This document shows positions 40,598 to 47,077 of a stretch of 47,077 nt of DNA, one piece after another. Positions within the stretch are counted from its first letter, which is position 1; each line of letters opens with the position of its first letter. The notes under the pieces are model-generated. The model was given only the letters and a program-made list of their open reading frames with translations. It searched no databases and was not told the DNA's origin. Source of the stretch: Crocinitomicaceae bacterium (GTDB lineage Bacteria > Bacteroidota > Bacteroidia > Flavobacteriales_D > Crocinitomicaceae); contig JALQYQ010000014.1 of assembly GCA_023262855.1 (NCBI GenBank), positions 1-47,077 on the forward strand, in the 5' to 3' direction. A program made the translations under genes and the position numbers.

Positions 40598-42307
40598 ATG
40601 AAGTATATGAAAAAACAAAGCATCAAAGGTTTAGCGTTTCTTGCTGTAGCTGGTTCTTTAGTAACTAGTTGTGACCTATTGAAAGATTTAGATTACAAAG
40701 TTACTCCAAATCCGCTTGAGATGCACGGAGACTCTGTACGTGTAAAAGTTGACGTAACTTTCCCTGAGAAAGGAATTAAGAAAAAAGCGAAAGCTGAAAT
40801 TACTCCAATGTTGGGTGGTACAGCTTTGAAAACTGTAACTGTTCTTGGAGAAAAAGCAACAGGAAACGGTGATAAAATCCAATACAAACCAGGTGGTAAA
40901 ATGGTTTATGAGGATGTTGTAGCTTACAAACCAGAATTCGAAAATGCGGATTTAATGGTAACTGGTAAAGTTTACAAAGGAGACAAAGAAAAAGAAGGTC
41001 AATTTACAGATACTAAAATTGCTGATGCAACAATCATCACTCCCTATTTAGTAAATAAAGATTTCAAAGTTGTTTACGCGAAAGACGAGTTCAAACGTGT
41101 AACTGAGCAAACATACGTAGCTCAAATCAATTTTGACAAAGGTAAATCTGTTGTTAAACCAACTGAATTAAAAGACAAAGATATTGTTGATTATTCAAAA
41201 TGGTTAACTGCCGCACAAACAAATGCTAAAATCGCAATCAAAACAATTAACGTAACAGGTTACGCATCTCCTGAAGGTGAAGTAGCTAAAAACGATAACT
41301 TGTCAACTGAGCGTGCTGAAGCTGCGAAAAAAGTGTCAATGGATTTAGCGAAAAAAGCGAAAAATGACAAAGCACAAACTGAAGTTTACAATTTATCAGG
41401 ACGTGGTGAGGATTTCGAAGGATTCAAAAAAGAGTTGAAAGCTTCAACAATGAACGAAGATGAGAAAAACTTAATTATCCGTGTTTTAGAAATGAACTCT
41501 GATCCTGCAACTCGTGAGACAGAAATGCGTAACATGGGTAAAACGTTTACTTTCCTAGATAAAAACATTTTCCCTAAATTACGTCGTGCTGAAATCACAA
41601 CTGTTTATGACTTAACTGGATATTCTGACGAAGAATTGAAAGCTGTTTCAGTTGCTACTCCAGATTCATTGGATTTAGAAGAATTGTTATTCACAGCTAC
41701 ATTAACAAATGACTTAAACGAAAAATTACGTCTTTACAATGTTGCAATTAAAAACTATCCAAACGATTACAGAGCATTCAACAATGCTGGAGCAGTTTTA
41801 TACCAACAAAACAAAATGGCTGATGCTAAAGCGAAATTCGAAAAAGCAAACAGTTTGAAAGACAATGCAATTTCTAAAAATAACTTAGGAGCAGTTGCAG
41901 GTGTTTCAGGAGATCGTACAAAAGCGAAACAATTATTAGGTCAAGCTAAAGGTGCTGGTTCTGAAGTGAACTATAACTTAGGAATCTTGAACATCCAAGA
42001 CGGTAAATATGCTGATGCAGTTTCTAACTTTGGTTCTGACAACTCTTTCAACAAAGGATTGGCTCAAATGTTAAACGGAAGTGCTGATGCTGCTGTTAAA
42101 ACAGTTGACGCATCTGCAGACAAAGAATCAGCTCAAGGTTACTACTTGAAAGCTGTTGCTGCTGCTCGTCAAAACAATGTTGACTCAGTTGTAAGTAACT
42201 TGAAAAATGCATTTGGTAAAGATGCTTCAATGAAAGCGAAAGCTTTGAAAGATCGCGAATTCTTGAAATTTGCTGAGAATGCTGCTTTCACAGGAATTGT
42301 GAAATAA
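40598..42307 (+). CDS. lipoprotein with OmpA-like and TPR regions
   Basis: A 569-residue lipoprotein (lipobox LVTSC at about residue 25). N-terminal beta-rich part (about 30-165), an OmpA-like peptidoglycan-binding region (about 165-290: VAQINFDKGKSVVKPTELKDKDIVDYSKWL...TINVTGYASPEGEVAKNDNLSTERAEAAKK), and C-terminal TPR-like repeats (about 375-569: RAFNNAGAVLYQQNKMADAKAKFEKA, VNYNLGILNIQDGKYADAVSNF). Codon use is very uniform, as in highly expressed genes. It probably links the outer membrane to peptidoglycan. The start could also be the ATG at 40607. Confidence 0.85.
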   Translation: MKYMKKQSIKGLAFLAVAGSLVTSCDLLKDLDYKVTPNPLEMHGDSVRVKVDVTFPEKGIKKKAKAEITPMLGGTALKTVTVLGEKATGNGDKIQYKPGGKMVYEDVVAYKPEFENADLMVTGKVYKGDKEKEGQFTDTKIADATIITPYLVNKDFKVVYAKDEFKRVTEQTYVAQINFDKGKSVVKPTELKDKDIVDYSKWLTAAQTNAKIAIKTINVTGYASPEGEVAKNDNLSTERAEAAKKVSMDLAKKAKNDKAQTEVYNLSGRGEDFEGFKKELKASTMNEDEKNLIIRVLEMNSDPATRETEMRNMGKTFTFLDKNIFPKLRRAEITTVYDLTGYSDEELKAVSVATPDSLDLEELLFTATLTNDLNEKLRLYNVAIKNYPNDYRAFNNAGAVLYQQNKMADAKAKFEKANSLKDNAISKNNLGAVAGVSGDRTKAKQLLGQAKGAGSEVNYNLGILNIQDGKYADAVSNFGSDNSFNKGLAQMLNGSADAAVKTVDASADKESAQGYYLKAVAAARQNNVDSVVSNLKNAFGKDASMKAKALKDREFLKFAENAAFTGIVK

Positions 42308-42329
42308 GTAGAACTTAGTTCAAAATATA

Positions 42330-42367
42330 AATCCCGATTCTGTTTATACGGAATCGGGATTTTTTTT
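42330..42367 (+). terminator. terminator of the OmpA/TPR gene
   Basis: Perfect 11-bp stem AATCCCGATTC/GAATCGGGATT (42330-42340, 42351-42361), 10-nt loop, followed by a T-tract. The strongest terminator in the window. Confidence 0.95.
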
Positions 42368-42400
42368 GCCAATAATTTCTAGGATAGTAATTTGACCTTA

Positions 42401-43111
42401 TCACCTGCACACTACATGATAACACGTTTGCCACGTCTCATAGGTTGCATAGCATTTTTGTTCGCGACGCAATTCAAAGATGACTTTACCAAGCACATCG
42501 CCAAGATAAGCTGATTCAGCAGGAGAAAGCTCTTTAGAGCTAAAAAAGGTACGGTAAGAAATATCAAAAGTGGTACCGTGCAAATGAGCTGAATTTTTGA
42601 TTGAATTTCGATTCCATCTGCGCAATCGTTTAATTGAATTAGTTGTGCGAAGCATGGATGTTAACGTAAAACGAGAGCATTCAAGATTTGTGTTTTCAAG
42701 TTTACGATGAAAACGTTCACCGATAGTATCTAGCAATACTTTTGCTTCAGGGACAAGAAAAGAATAGCTGTAATACATTGTATCAACAACATAATAATCC
42801 GAATTTTCAATGTACACTAACCCACCCTTACGATACAACTTACGGATGTCATTGGTCGATTTTAAATAGGTTTGAGTTCCATTTAAATATGATTCTTCCA
42901 GGTATTCGAGTACATTGTCATTTAAGTGCAAAGCATAACAGGTATCCTCATGGCAAGTTGCTTCATTTAATTCTTGACGTTTCAAGCCCAAATTGCGCAT
43001 CAAGAGCGTGTAGGTATTTGTCGTTTTTTCGGGAAATACAAACCACCCAACAGCCAATAAAACACTGAGTAGAACAACTGTATAAACTAAATATTTGAGC
43101 GATTTCTTCAC
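42401..43111 (-). CDS. DUF5715 protein, M15-peptidase-like
   Basis: A 236-residue protein with an N-terminal membrane anchor or uncleaved signal (about 7-26). The C-terminal half resembles the DUF5715/VanY-type LAS fold: LTSMLRTTNSIKRLRRWNRNS then SAHLHGTTFDISY, i.e. the S-x-H-x-x-G-x-x-x-D zinc motif (His176, Asp183), and a later YHV with His232 as possible third ligand. A cell-wall carboxypeptidase role is possible but unproven. GTG start; -7 box TAATTTTG at 43129-43136. Confidence 0.75.
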   Translation of the reverse strand: MKKSLKYLVYTVVLLSVLLAVGWFVFPEKTTNTYTLLMRNLGLKRQELNEATCHEDTCYALHLNDNVLEYLEESYLNGTQTYLKSTNDIRKLYRKGGLVYIENSDYYVVDTMYYSYSFLVPEAKVLLDTIGERFHRKLENTNLECSRFTLTSMLRTTNSIKRLRRWNRNSIKNSAHLHGTTFDISYRTFFSSKELSPAESAYLGDVLGKVIFELRREQKCYATYETWQTCYHVVCR

Positions 43112-43128
43112 AAGTTTTAATAAGTGAG

Positions 43129-43136
43129 CAAAATTA
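43129..43136 (-). promoter_or_regulatory. -7 box TAATTTTG for the DUF5715 gene
   Basis: Exact TAnnTTTG match on the minus strand, 17 bp upstream of the GTG start. Confidence 0.5.
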
Positions 43137-43223
43137 ACAATTCAACAAAAGTCTACCCTTAATTTGTTGATAAATATAAACTTCAGTTAATATTTCCATA
43201 AAATAGTTCGGTAAAAAAGGTTG

Positions 43224-43231
43224 TACTTTTG
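43224..43231 (+). promoter_or_regulatory. -7 box TACTTTTG for the T9SS gene at 43382
   Basis: Exact match; the start of transcription would be near 43238, giving a leader of about 140 nt, much longer than at other genes here. Confidence 0.6.
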
Positions 43232-43252
43232 TATCAAATTAAACATGAGACC

Positions 43253-43315
43253 ATGGTAACAGTTATCGGATTTGACATGCCAATGTCAATGCTCTACGAC
43301 AAGCGCGCACTTTGA
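43253..43315 (+). CDS. possible 20-residue leader peptide
   Basis: ATG-TGA frame beginning MVTVIGFDMPMSM and ending DKRAL. It lies in the long leader of the T9SS gene; its last codons and stop form the first arm of the stem at 43307-43315, so translating it would open that stem. Spans the small hairpin at 43272-43289. Whether it is translated is unknown. Confidence 0.3.
   Translation: MVTVIGFDMPMSMLYDKRAL
43272..43289 (+). promoter_or_regulatory. small leader hairpin
   Basis: Perfect TTGACAT-GCCA-ATGTCAA inverted repeat (7-bp arms). In RNA a stable hairpin; in DNA it also has the shape of a Crp/Fnr-type dyad, but it lies downstream of the promoter. Confidence 0.5.
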
Positions 43316-43378
43316 CGCAAATCGGGAGCGCGTCTTCGCAACAGCGAAAAAAGCTTCCCGAATTATGTTTCAAAGTGC
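43307..43378 (+). promoter_or_regulatory. long structured leader element before the start codon
   Basis: Outer stem GCACTTTGA (43307-43315) / TCAAAGTGC (43370-43378), nine perfect pairs; inner stem TCGGGA (43322-43327) / TCCCGA (43356-43361); apical hairpin TTCGC-AACA-GCGAA (43335-43348). The second outer arm ends 3 nt before the ATG at 43382, so folding would hide the translation start. Confidence 0.55.
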
Positions 43379-43381
43379 TTT

Positions 43382-45817
43382 ATGAAAAAGTTTATTTTAG
43401 TTTCAGCATTGATGCTGAATGTAGTTTTTGTTTGGGGACAGATTAATCTTTCTACTATTGGTTCACCTTACACCCAAGATTTTAACACGTTATCAAATTC
43501 CACATCAAGCTCAACGCTACCTTCTGGTTGGTTTTTAAATGAATCTGGAACGGGTTCAAATGCTACTTACAATGCTGGAACTGGAAGTCTTGCAACTGGT
43601 GATACATATAGTTTTGGCTCAACAAGCTCAACAGATAGAAGTTTAGGAACGCTTCAGTCTGGATCTGTAATTCCAACAATAGGCGCTTATTTTTCTAATA
43701 CATCTGGTTCAACAATAACTTCGTTAATTATTTCGTACACAGGCGAACAATGGAGATTAGGCACCGCAGGTAGAGTTGATCGATTGGATTTTCAATACAG
43801 CACTTCTGCAACTTCTTTAACAACAGGAACCTGGACTGATGAAAATTCACTTGACTTCACAGCCCCAATTACAACTGGAACTTTAGGAGCTTTTGATGGT
43901 AACTTGGCCGCGAATAGATTAACAATTACGTTTACAATTTCTGGTTTATCAATCGCTTCTGGATCATCAATTTGGATTAGATGGAATGATTTCAATGCCA
44001 CTGGAGCTGATGATGGATTGGGAATAGATGATTTTTCAATTACACCACAAGCAACTGCTCCATCAACGTCAATTACTACAACAAGCTTATCATCCTCTTC
44101 ATTTACTGTTAACTGTTCAACTCCGGCGACCGGAACAGTTGATTTTACTTCAACAGGAACATTTACTGCAGGTAATGTTTATACGGCTCAATTATCGAAT
44201 GCCTCCGGAAGTTTTGCAAGTCCAACAAGTATTGGAACATTGAACTCAACTTCTAATACTGGAACAATCAACATTTCTATTCCAGCAGGAACAGCAACAG
44301 GTGGTGGATACAGAATTCGTGTTGTTTCTTCAACACCAGCCACAACTGGAACAGATAATGGATCTAACATAACTATAACATTGAATCCTTGTGCAATCAC
44401 AACAGGTCTTGTCTCTGGCGGACCTTTTGCTGTCGATTGTTCAACAAGTGATGCAGGAAGTGTTGCCTTTACTTCTTCTGGAACCTTTGCAGTTGGAAAT
44501 ACTTTTACTGTTCAATTATCGAATGCCTCGGGGAGTTTTGCTAGCCCTACAACAATTGGAACCTTAACAGGCGCTTCAGCTGAAGGACTTAATCCAAGCG
44601 GCTCAATTAATTTTACCATTCCAAGTGCAACAGCAACAGGCGCTGGTTATTTGATTCGCATTATTTCTTCAAATCCATCCGTGACAGGTTCAAGTTCTGC
44701 AGCAAATTCAGTTACTCTTTCTGGTGGACCTTGTACACTTGAGCCACCACGCATGTCTTCTGTTATCATTAACTCATGTGATGGATTATGCACCGAAGGT
44801 AACAACGAACTTGTATTTGGAACTTCTGGGGGATATTCTTTCACCGTTAATACAACTAATTTTGATTTTCAGTATGGCTCAACCTTTCCAGGGACGAACT
44901 ACACCGATGTTCTTGTAAATAATTCTGCAACTATCAACCTTTTAAACACCGCTGCTGGTTGTGGAACCCTTTTTATCGATGCTACAGGCACAACCATTCC
45001 TGCTAATTCAAATTGGATGTTAGCTTCAAATGCACTTTGCGATGAAGCATTAACTTGGAATGGATTATGTGGTTCAGGACCAATTTATGTCATTTTTCAA
45101 AATGATGCTGATTGGAACACTGGAGGTAACTTTGCAAATAATCCATCAAGTCCTGGTACAAGATTTTACCGCACAAATATCACTACGACAGTTGGAACAA
45201 CATTTACAATTGATTACACGACAGATGGAAGTTATGCTAATTCTGATGGTGTATTTGCCACGTTTGATATCGATGGTGGTGCCTCAACTAGCTATGGGGA
45301 TAATGATTGTATTTTGGACCCTGTTTTACTTCCTTCAGAATTAATTTCATTTTACGGAATGAACAATCATGAAATCAACAGTATTTACTGGCAAACGGCA
45401 TCAGAACAAAACAATGATTATTTTACATTGAGTCATTCTACAGACGGCTTTAATTTCGTTCAAATCGCTCAATTGGATGGTGCTGGAAATTCAGATCAAA
45501 CGCTTTCCTATTCGTTCGACCATGTTCGTCCTTCAGCTGGTATTAACTATTACAAATTATCATCTACTGATTTTGATGGAACAAATTACTCAAAAGGAAT
45601 CATCGCAATTAACACAAAAAGCAATTTAAGTTTTTACAATGTAATTACTTCAAGCATTGAATTGAGCTCAAAATCTTCTGTGGCATTGTATTCATTGGAA
45701 GGTAAATTGATATTAACTGCAGAAAATACAACTCAGATTCCATTTAATGAAACCGGTGTTTACTTATTAGTGAATCAATTAACGGGAGAAACAGAGCGCA
45801 TTTTCATACCAGAATAA
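43382..45817 (+). CDS. large T9SS-type secreted protein with two repeat domains
   Basis: An 811-residue Ser/Thr-rich exported protein. Signal peptide (1-20), an N-terminal jelly-roll-like domain (about 25-225), two tandem Ig-like repeats of about 105 residues sharing VxCST...G-x-V-x-FTS-x-GTF, QLSNASGSFASPT-x-IGTL (about 230-335 and 340-445), a Cys-containing beta region (about 450-640), and a T9SS-type C-terminus (about 650-811: LPSELISFYG...WQTASEQNNDYF...YYKLSSTDFDG...LYSLEGKL). Surface or secreted; role unknown, adhesin possible. Its last 39 bp overlap the convergent glycosyltransferase gene. Confidence 0.87.
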   Translation: MKKFILVSALMLNVVFVWGQINLSTIGSPYTQDFNTLSNSTSSSTLPSGWFLNESGTGSNATYNAGTGSLATGDTYSFGSTSSTDRSLGTLQSGSVIPTIGAYFSNTSGSTITSLIISYTGEQWRLGTAGRVDRLDFQYSTSATSLTTGTWTDENSLDFTAPITTGTLGAFDGNLAANRLTITFTISGLSIASGSSIWIRWNDFNATGADDGLGIDDFSITPQATAPSTSITTTSLSSSSFTVNCSTPATGTVDFTSTGTFTAGNVYTAQLSNASGSFASPTSIGTLNSTSNTGTINISIPAGTATGGGYRIRVVSSTPATTGTDNGSNITITLNPCAITTGLVSGGPFAVDCSTSDAGSVAFTSSGTFAVGNTFTVQLSNASGSFASPTTIGTLTGASAEGLNPSGSINFTIPSATATGAGYLIRIISSNPSVTGSSSAANSVTLSGGPCTLEPPRMSSVIINSCDGLCTEGNNELVFGTSGGYSFTVNTTNFDFQYGSTFPGTNYTDVLVNNSATINLLNTAAGCGTLFIDATGTTIPANSNWMLASNALCDEALTWNGLCGSGPIYVIFQNDADWNTGGNFANNPSSPGTRFYRTNITTTVGTTFTIDYTTDGSYANSDGVFATFDIDGGASTSYGDNDCILDPVLLPSELISFYGMNNHEINSIYWQTASEQNNDYFTLSHSTDGFNFVQIAQLDGAGNSDQTLSYSFDHVRPSAGINYYKLSSTDFDGTNYSKGIIAINTKSNLSFYNVITSSIELSSKSSVALYSLEGKLILTAENTTQIPFNETGVYLLVNQLTGETERIFIPE

Positions 45818-46729
45818 TGCTAGATACTCCTGTTCTGCTTGACCAGGAGTAGCTGTTATTTCGCATGGGATTTCCAAACAAATCGCATCCATTAAAGTGG
45901 AATATCCGCTTCTAGAAACAATCATTTTACTTGATAGAAAATAGTCATCGCTTTTCAACCAATCATCTGATGGATGGCTGTTTTCTATCTCTTCATCTAA
46001 CGAACTTAGTATTTCCTTGGGCGCAATCAGAACGTTATGACCTTCATCCGTTTTAAATGATTCTAATTGTTGCTCAAGGAATTGTTTCGCATAAATTGGT
46101 GGACCACTAACAACTATTAATCGATCAATTTCTTTCTTTTCCTTTAAAACATACCGATTAAAACGTGATAAGATTCCGATATAATTAACGTTTAATCCTG
46201 CTTTATTTCTGCTTAAATCACCCGCAAATTTGGAATCATCTGTGTCCAGAACCCAAATTTCATCAAAGGCTCGCATGTAGGAAAGATGGATCTTTTGAAC
46301 CCAGCGTTCATACCATTTAAGCGGTAAATTCAATTGATGTGTCATGAAAATAGAACGTGTGTTTTTTGATCTAAAACCATAACGGTGGTCAGAAATTACA
46401 ACATCTATCTGAAAAAAATCGACGTAGTTTTCAACTTGCGTTTTTTCCTCATCTTGCCGACTCTTCAAGTAAGAGAATTGTTTTAATAGATCCAGCGAAA
46501 ACTTGCCTTTACCCCCAAATTCGAATGGATAACCATCGTGATCAATATAAGTAACATCCGAAAAATACTGTTGAAAAATGAACTGTTGTTCAGCAGAGCA
46601 AGCAATAAAAATACGATTATCATTTCTCAGCAAAATGTCAATCAAACCAATGCAACGTGAGACATGCCCCATTCCCCAGTTCAAAGGAGAAAGCAAAACG
46701 CGTTGTTTTTTGATATCAGTTGGCAACAT
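45779..46729 (-). CDS. GT-B glycosyltransferase, probably 3'-truncated
   Basis: A 316-residue protein beginning KKQRVLLSPLNWGMGHVSRC, the G-x-G-H nucleotide-sugar transferase N-terminus, with VVISDHRYGF and later MIVSRSGYSTLMDAICLEIPCEITATPGQAEQEYLA, the C-terminal donor-binding part of MurG-like/GT28 enzymes. After TPGQAEQEYLA homologues normally continue for another helix; here the frame ends 17 residues later inside the 3' end of the T9SS gene (39-bp overlap). Either truncation by deletion or natural divergence. Confidence 0.8.
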   Translation of the reverse strand: MLPTDIKKQRVLLSPLNWGMGHVSRCIGLIDILLRNDNRIFIACSAEQQFIFQQYFSDVTYIDHDGYPFEFGGKGKFSLDLLKQFSYLKSRQDEEKTQVENYVDFFQIDVVISDHRYGFRSKNTRSIFMTHQLNLPLKWYERWVQKIHLSYMRAFDEIWVLDTDDSKFAGDLSRNKAGLNVNYIGILSRFNRYVLKEKKEIDRLIVVSGPPIYAKQFLEQQLESFKTDEGHNVLIAPKEILSSLDEEIENSHPSDDWLKSDDYFLSSKMIVSRSGYSTLMDAICLEIPCEITATPGQAEQEYLALFWYENALCFSR

Positions 46730-46807
46730 TTTCCGAAGGTAATTCAGAATTCTTGAATGCTATGCACGAATTTTCATTTTTTTGATTGTCAATCCCAACT
46801 TTGCTTT

Positions 46808-46815
46808 TATCTTTA
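46808..46815 (+). promoter_or_regulatory. -7 box TATCTTTA for clpP
   Basis: One mismatch to TAnnTTTG, 31 bp upstream of the clpP ATG. Confidence 0.45.
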
Positions 46816-46845
46816 ACGTTTAGAACAAAGATAAACACACAGACT

Positions 46846-47077
46846 ATGTTTGATAAAAACGAATTTAGAAAATATGCTACTAAACACATGGGTTTAAGTA
46901 GTATGCACATGGATCATTACATTGAGTCTTCATTGACACCTTATATCATCGAAGAGCGTTCTATGAACATGACACAAATGGACGTATTCTCGCGTTTAAT
47001 GATGGACAGAATCATATTCTTGGGAACAGGAATTGATGATTATGTTGCAAACATTATCAATGCGCAATTATTATTCT
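46846..47077 (+). CDS. clpP: ClpP protease subunit, 5' part
   Basis: The first 77 codons of the proteolytic subunit of the Clp protease, running off the right edge. After an N-terminal extension (MFDKNEFRKYATKHMGLSSM) it reads IIEERSMNMTQMDVFSRLMMDRIIFLGTGIDDYVANIINAQLL, the family's start, where R-x-x-F-L-G-x-x-I-D-D is conserved. The catalytic Ser/His/Asp lie beyond the edge. Confidence 0.93.
   Translation, partial: MFDKNEFRKYATKHMGLSSMHMDHYIESSLTPYIIEERSMNMTQMDVFSRLMMDRIIFLGTGIDDYVANIINAQLLF

Noticed and set aside
43241..43381. attC-like integron site or known riboswitch
   Set aside because: No RYYYAAC/GTTRRRY core sites and no recognised riboswitch consensus; kept only as an unnamed structured leader.
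44028..45344. Out-of-frame ORFs within the T9SS gene
   Set aside because: Produced by the low-complexity Thr/Ser-rich coding sequence; no independent signals or families.
46716..46910. 64-codon minus-strand ORF over the clpP start
   Set aside because: Antisense to clpP coding sequence and promoter; no family pattern.

Overview
The window is chromosomal DNA from a low-GC member of the Bacteroidota, most likely Flavobacteriales (Fluviicola/Crocinitomicaceae-like). This rests on three things: promoters of the TAnnTTTG type with no obvious Shine-Dalgarno sites, cargo proteins with C-terminal sorting regions of the type IX secretion system (T9SS), and lineage-typical genes (gldE-gldD, GLPGLI protein, DUF4296 lipoprotein, DUF3127 protein, tiny AURKAIP1/COX24-type protein). 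The species assignment is an inference from family recognition; no database was searched. There is no phage, plasmid, CRISPR array or insertion sequence. Most of the window is an ordinary core genome with secreted and envelope genes between.

Layout. 1-268: remnants of two genes, a Crp/Fnr regulator and a PafA-type phosphatase, joined at an 8-bp shared TTGATCAA; possibly a chimeric join. 364-1561: tRNA hydroxylase MiaE plus an AlkB-like dioxygenase. 1755-3200: two secreted unknowns. 3247-3938: two copies of an imperfectly palindromic intergenic element. 4005-6605: large T9SS metallocarboxypeptidase. 6824-9363: SppA and a beta-barrel protein. 9498-11000: trigger factor and tRNA-Leu(UAG). 11226-12555: flavin reductase-like protein and DUF3127 protein. 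12614-14202: two-gene ABC exporter whose 5' end carries a heptamer repeat, followed by a G-rich tract. 14500-15914: YeiH-type exporter and rhodanese lipoprotein, translationally coupled, behind a Crp/Fnr-like dyad. 16051: cold shock protein. 16492-19290: pair of secreted unknowns. 19615-20903: esterase and DUF2007/zinc-ribbon protein. 20970: ABC-F ATPase. 22831-26293: outer-membrane barrel receptor plus GLPGLI protein. 26290-28282: membrane glycosyltransferase plus LPG-synthase-like membrane protein. 28345-29887: ruvC, a channel-like small membrane protein, DUF1801 protein. 29888-32363: DPM-type glycosyltransferase, pyrC, DUF4296 lipoprotein in one coupled operon. 32470: T9SS LVIVD-repeat protein. 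33833-36471: recX, RNase E/G, COX24-type mini-protein and HU, all on the minus strand. 36578-40524: mutY-ssb-gldE-gldD-folK operon. 40598: OmpA/TPR lipoprotein. 42401: DUF5715 peptidase-like protein. 43224-45817: structured leader plus a large T9SS protein. 45779-46729: glycosyltransferase apparently cut short. 46846-end: start of clpP.

How it fits together. GldE/GldD support gliding and T9SS assembly, and three T9SS-type cargos lie in the same window. Protein quality control is represented by trigger factor, SppA and ClpP, and DNA maintenance by RuvC, RecX, MutY, Ssb and HU. The best leads for new biology are: (i) a leader ORF and a hairpin whose second arm abuts the start codon of the T9SS gene at 43382; (ii) the rhodanese-YeiH unit with a dyad placed as for class II Fnr/Crp activation; (iii) heptamer repeats at the start of the ABC permease that could switch its reading frame; (iv) the palindromic elements at 3290-3938; and (v) a DUF3127 protein carrying an SSB-like acidic tail.
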